Source: an uncultured Collinsella sp.
GTDB lineage: Bacteria; Actinomycetota; Coriobacteriia; Coriobacteriales; Coriobacteriaceae
Assembly: GCA_900541145.1 (NCBI GenBank)
Contig: UQIH01000003.1
Location: 62,001-126,000 of the forward strand
Reading direction: 5' to 3'
DNA length: 64,000 bases
Position numbers and translations under genes: made by a program. Numbering within the stretch: position 1 is the first letter of the stretch; each line of letters starts with the position of its first letter. A model generated the notes under the pieces. The model did not search any database, was not told the DNA's origin, and was given only the letters and a program-made list of their open reading frames with translations. Below, in pieces: positions 62,899-64,000 of the stretch.

Positions 62899-63126
62899 TA
62901 CATGCAAGTGAGCGTTCAAGGGGGTTGCGGCCCCCTTTTTCGTGCCGAACTCGCGTGAGCGCGCGAAGCGTTAAGCAAACAGGCCTGCGGCCTGTTTGTA
63001 GCGGCGCGTGGCGAGGGCGCCGCGCGTCCGAAGCCCGGGGCTTCGCGAAGCGAAGGCCCTTCGAGTCTCGCCTCGGGCACCATACATGCAAGCGAGCGTT
63101 CAAGGGGGTCAAGGCCCCTTTTTCGT
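62876..63126. repeat. Direct repeat of tRNA-Leu 3' end and terminator
   Basis: Bases 62876-62926 (TTCGAGTCTCGCCTCGGGCA onward) recur at 63060-63110 with one mismatch, followed in both by a GGGG/CCCC hairpin and TTTTT. The 130 bases between hold CAAACAGGCC/GGCCTGTTTG (62976-62998), GCGGCGC/GCGCCGC (63001-63023), GAAGCCCGGGGCTTC (63030-63044) and CTTCGCGAAG (63041-63050). Confidence 0.85.
62920..62941 (+). terminator. Terminator of tRNA-Leu
   Basis: GGGGG and CCCCC pair around TTGCGG and are followed by TTTTT. Confidence 0.85.
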
Positions 63127-63344
63127 GTACGTAATGTGATAACGCGCTGTACGTGTTATTATTCGCAAGGCGTTGTTCCCGCAATGCCCTAAAGAGGAAC
63201 CCGAGGGTTCCCACCTTTTGGCGCCAATGAGCAGCTGACTGGTCATACAACTTAGATTCCCTTCCTCAAATCGAGGAAGTCTATGTGTACGACCTGGTTG
63301 CTGAGAAGCGCCGGGTTATTTTTTTATGAATGGAGGTAGGGAAA
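63127..63344 (+). promoter_or_regulatory. infC leader with attenuator-like hairpins
   Basis: The leader holds GGAACCC/GGGTTCC (63196-63211), CTTCCTC/GAGGAAG (63261-63279) and ACCTGG/CCGGGT (63292-63316) followed by TTATTTTTTT, a terminator shape just ahead of the start. infC-rpmI-rplT leaders are commonly controlled by L20 or IF3, so regulation by attenuation is inferred. Confidence 0.6.
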
Positions 63345-63899
63345 ATAGCTAAGTCTGATGACACCCGCATCAACGACGAGATCACTGCATCTTCGTGCCG
63401 TTTGATTGGCGTCGATGGCTCTCAGCTCGGCCTGTTCGCCATCCGCGATGCCCAGCGCGTCGCCGACGATCAGGGTCTCGACCTGGTCGAGATCGCTCCC
63501 AACGCGGAGCCGCCGGTCTGCAAGGTCATGGACTACGGTAAGTTCAAGTACCAGCAGGCCATGAAGGCCAAGGCTGCTCGTAAGAACCAGTCCAAGGTCG
63601 AGGTCAAGGAAATGAAGTTCCGACCCAAGATCGACGTTGGCGACTACGAGACCAAGAAGGGCCACGTTCTGCGTTTCCTCAAGAAGGGCGCACGCGTTAA
63701 GATCACCATCATGTTCCGCGGCCGTGAGATGGCTCACCCGGAGCAGGGCCTTAACGTTCTCGAGCGTCTCGCCGAGGATCTCAAGCCTTACGCTACGGTC
63801 GAGTCCAAGCCTAAGATGGAAGGCCGTAACATGCTTATGCTGCTCGCCCCGATTAAGGGCGCCTTCGATGAGGATAAAGCGGCAAGCGATACCAAGTAA
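63345..63899 (+). CDS. infC: Translation initiation factor IF-3
   Basis: The protein has about 184 residues. IF3 N-domain: DDTRINDEITASSCRLIG, LGLFAIRDAQRVADDQGLDL, EPPVCKVMDYGKFKYQQ. C-domain: EMKFRPKIDVGDYETK, RFLKKGARVKITIMFRGREM, PKMEGRNMLMLLAP. I place the start at ATA (63345) because GGAGG lies 8 bases upstream and the family starts near SDDTRIN; the ATG at 63330 has no ribosome site. Rare AUN starts are a known feature of infC autoregulation. rpmI follows. Confidence 0.93.
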   Translation: MAKSDDTRINDEITASSCRLIGVDGSQLGLFAIRDAQRVADDQGLDLVEIAPNAEPPVCKVMDYGKFKYQQAMKAKAARKNQSKVEVKEMKFRPKIDVGDYETKKGHVLRFLKKGARVKITIMFRGREMAHPEQGLNVLERLAEDLKPYATVESKPKMEGRNMLMLLAPIKGAFDEDKAASDTK

Positions 63900-63931
63900 C
63901 TAGTGTTCTGTAACCGATTAAGGAGTATTTC

Positions 63932-64000
63932 ATGCCTAAGATGAAGTCCCACAGCGGCACCAAGAAGCGTTTCCGCAAGACTGGTACCGGCAAGCTTATG
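63932..64000 (+). CDS. rpmI: Ribosomal protein L35, 5' part only
   Basis: AAGGAG precedes the ATG, and MPKMKSHSGTKKRFRKTGTG is the L35 N-terminus. The gene runs off the window; rplT should follow, as in the usual infC-rpmI-rplT operon. Confidence 0.95.
   Translation, partial: MPKMKSHSGTKKRFRKTGTGKLM

Noticed and set aside
62976..63050. CRISPR-like repeats in the tRNA spacer
   Set aside because: The palindromes differ from each other and have no regular spacing.

Overview
The window looks like chromosomal DNA from a high-GC member of the Coriobacteriia, most likely Collinsella or a close relative. This is inferred from composition, codon use, the fermentative gene set (iron ADH with ALDH, lactate dehydrogenase with ferredoxin-type EtfA, class II aldolase) and several families of intergenic palindromes. 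No rRNA, CRISPR array, prophage or intact insertion sequence was seen. Gene order is dense, and both strands are used in short operons.

Region by region. 1-8 kb: a lone AbiEi/Vsr-like protein whose stop codon lies in a 123-bp inverted-repeat element, a rubrerythrin, an alcohol/aldehyde dehydrogenase pair, a HIRAN protein, a small acidic protein, a metallophosphoesterase and a DUF2130 protein. 8-17.5 kb: a Ski2-like helicase, a second 123-bp element, then a group suggestive of tRNA modification: a TrmB-like protein, a Trm9-like methyltransferase, an HTH/DUF4097 pair, bacterial Elp3 and a spermidine-synthase-fold protein. 17.5-23.2 kb: a three-gene minus-strand operon of a TerB_N/TerB_C protein, a DUF2791 (BrxD-like) ATPase and an Lhr-like helicase, which is a candidate undescribed defence or DNA-processing system. 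23.2-27.3 kb: a DUF554 protein and a secreted or surface-protein operon. 27.6-31.3 kb: FAD lactate dehydrogenase-EtfB-EtfA (Lct-type complex). 31.3-36.8 kb: an HD protein, AzlCD, KdgT, a GGDEF protein and an EamA exporter. 36.9-44 kb: PurL, a Kef-type antiporter and homoserine dehydrogenase. 44-50.5 kb: a complete branched-chain amino acid ABC importer with two tandem binding proteins. 50.6-64 kb: CutC, a GalT-like protein, a BASS transporter, a RecJ-RecQ fusion, RelA/SpoT, an MBL hydrolase, Fba, a transglutaminase-like protein, tRNA-Leu(CAA) with a duplicated 3' end, and infC-rpmI with a structured leader.

The observations most worth following up are the Elp3/Trm9-like pair (a possible bacterial mcm5U34 route), the TerB/ATPase/helicase operon, the paired 123-bp elements, the RecJ-RecQ fusion and the duplicated tRNA-Leu end. 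All calls come from reading the sequence; no database search was possible.
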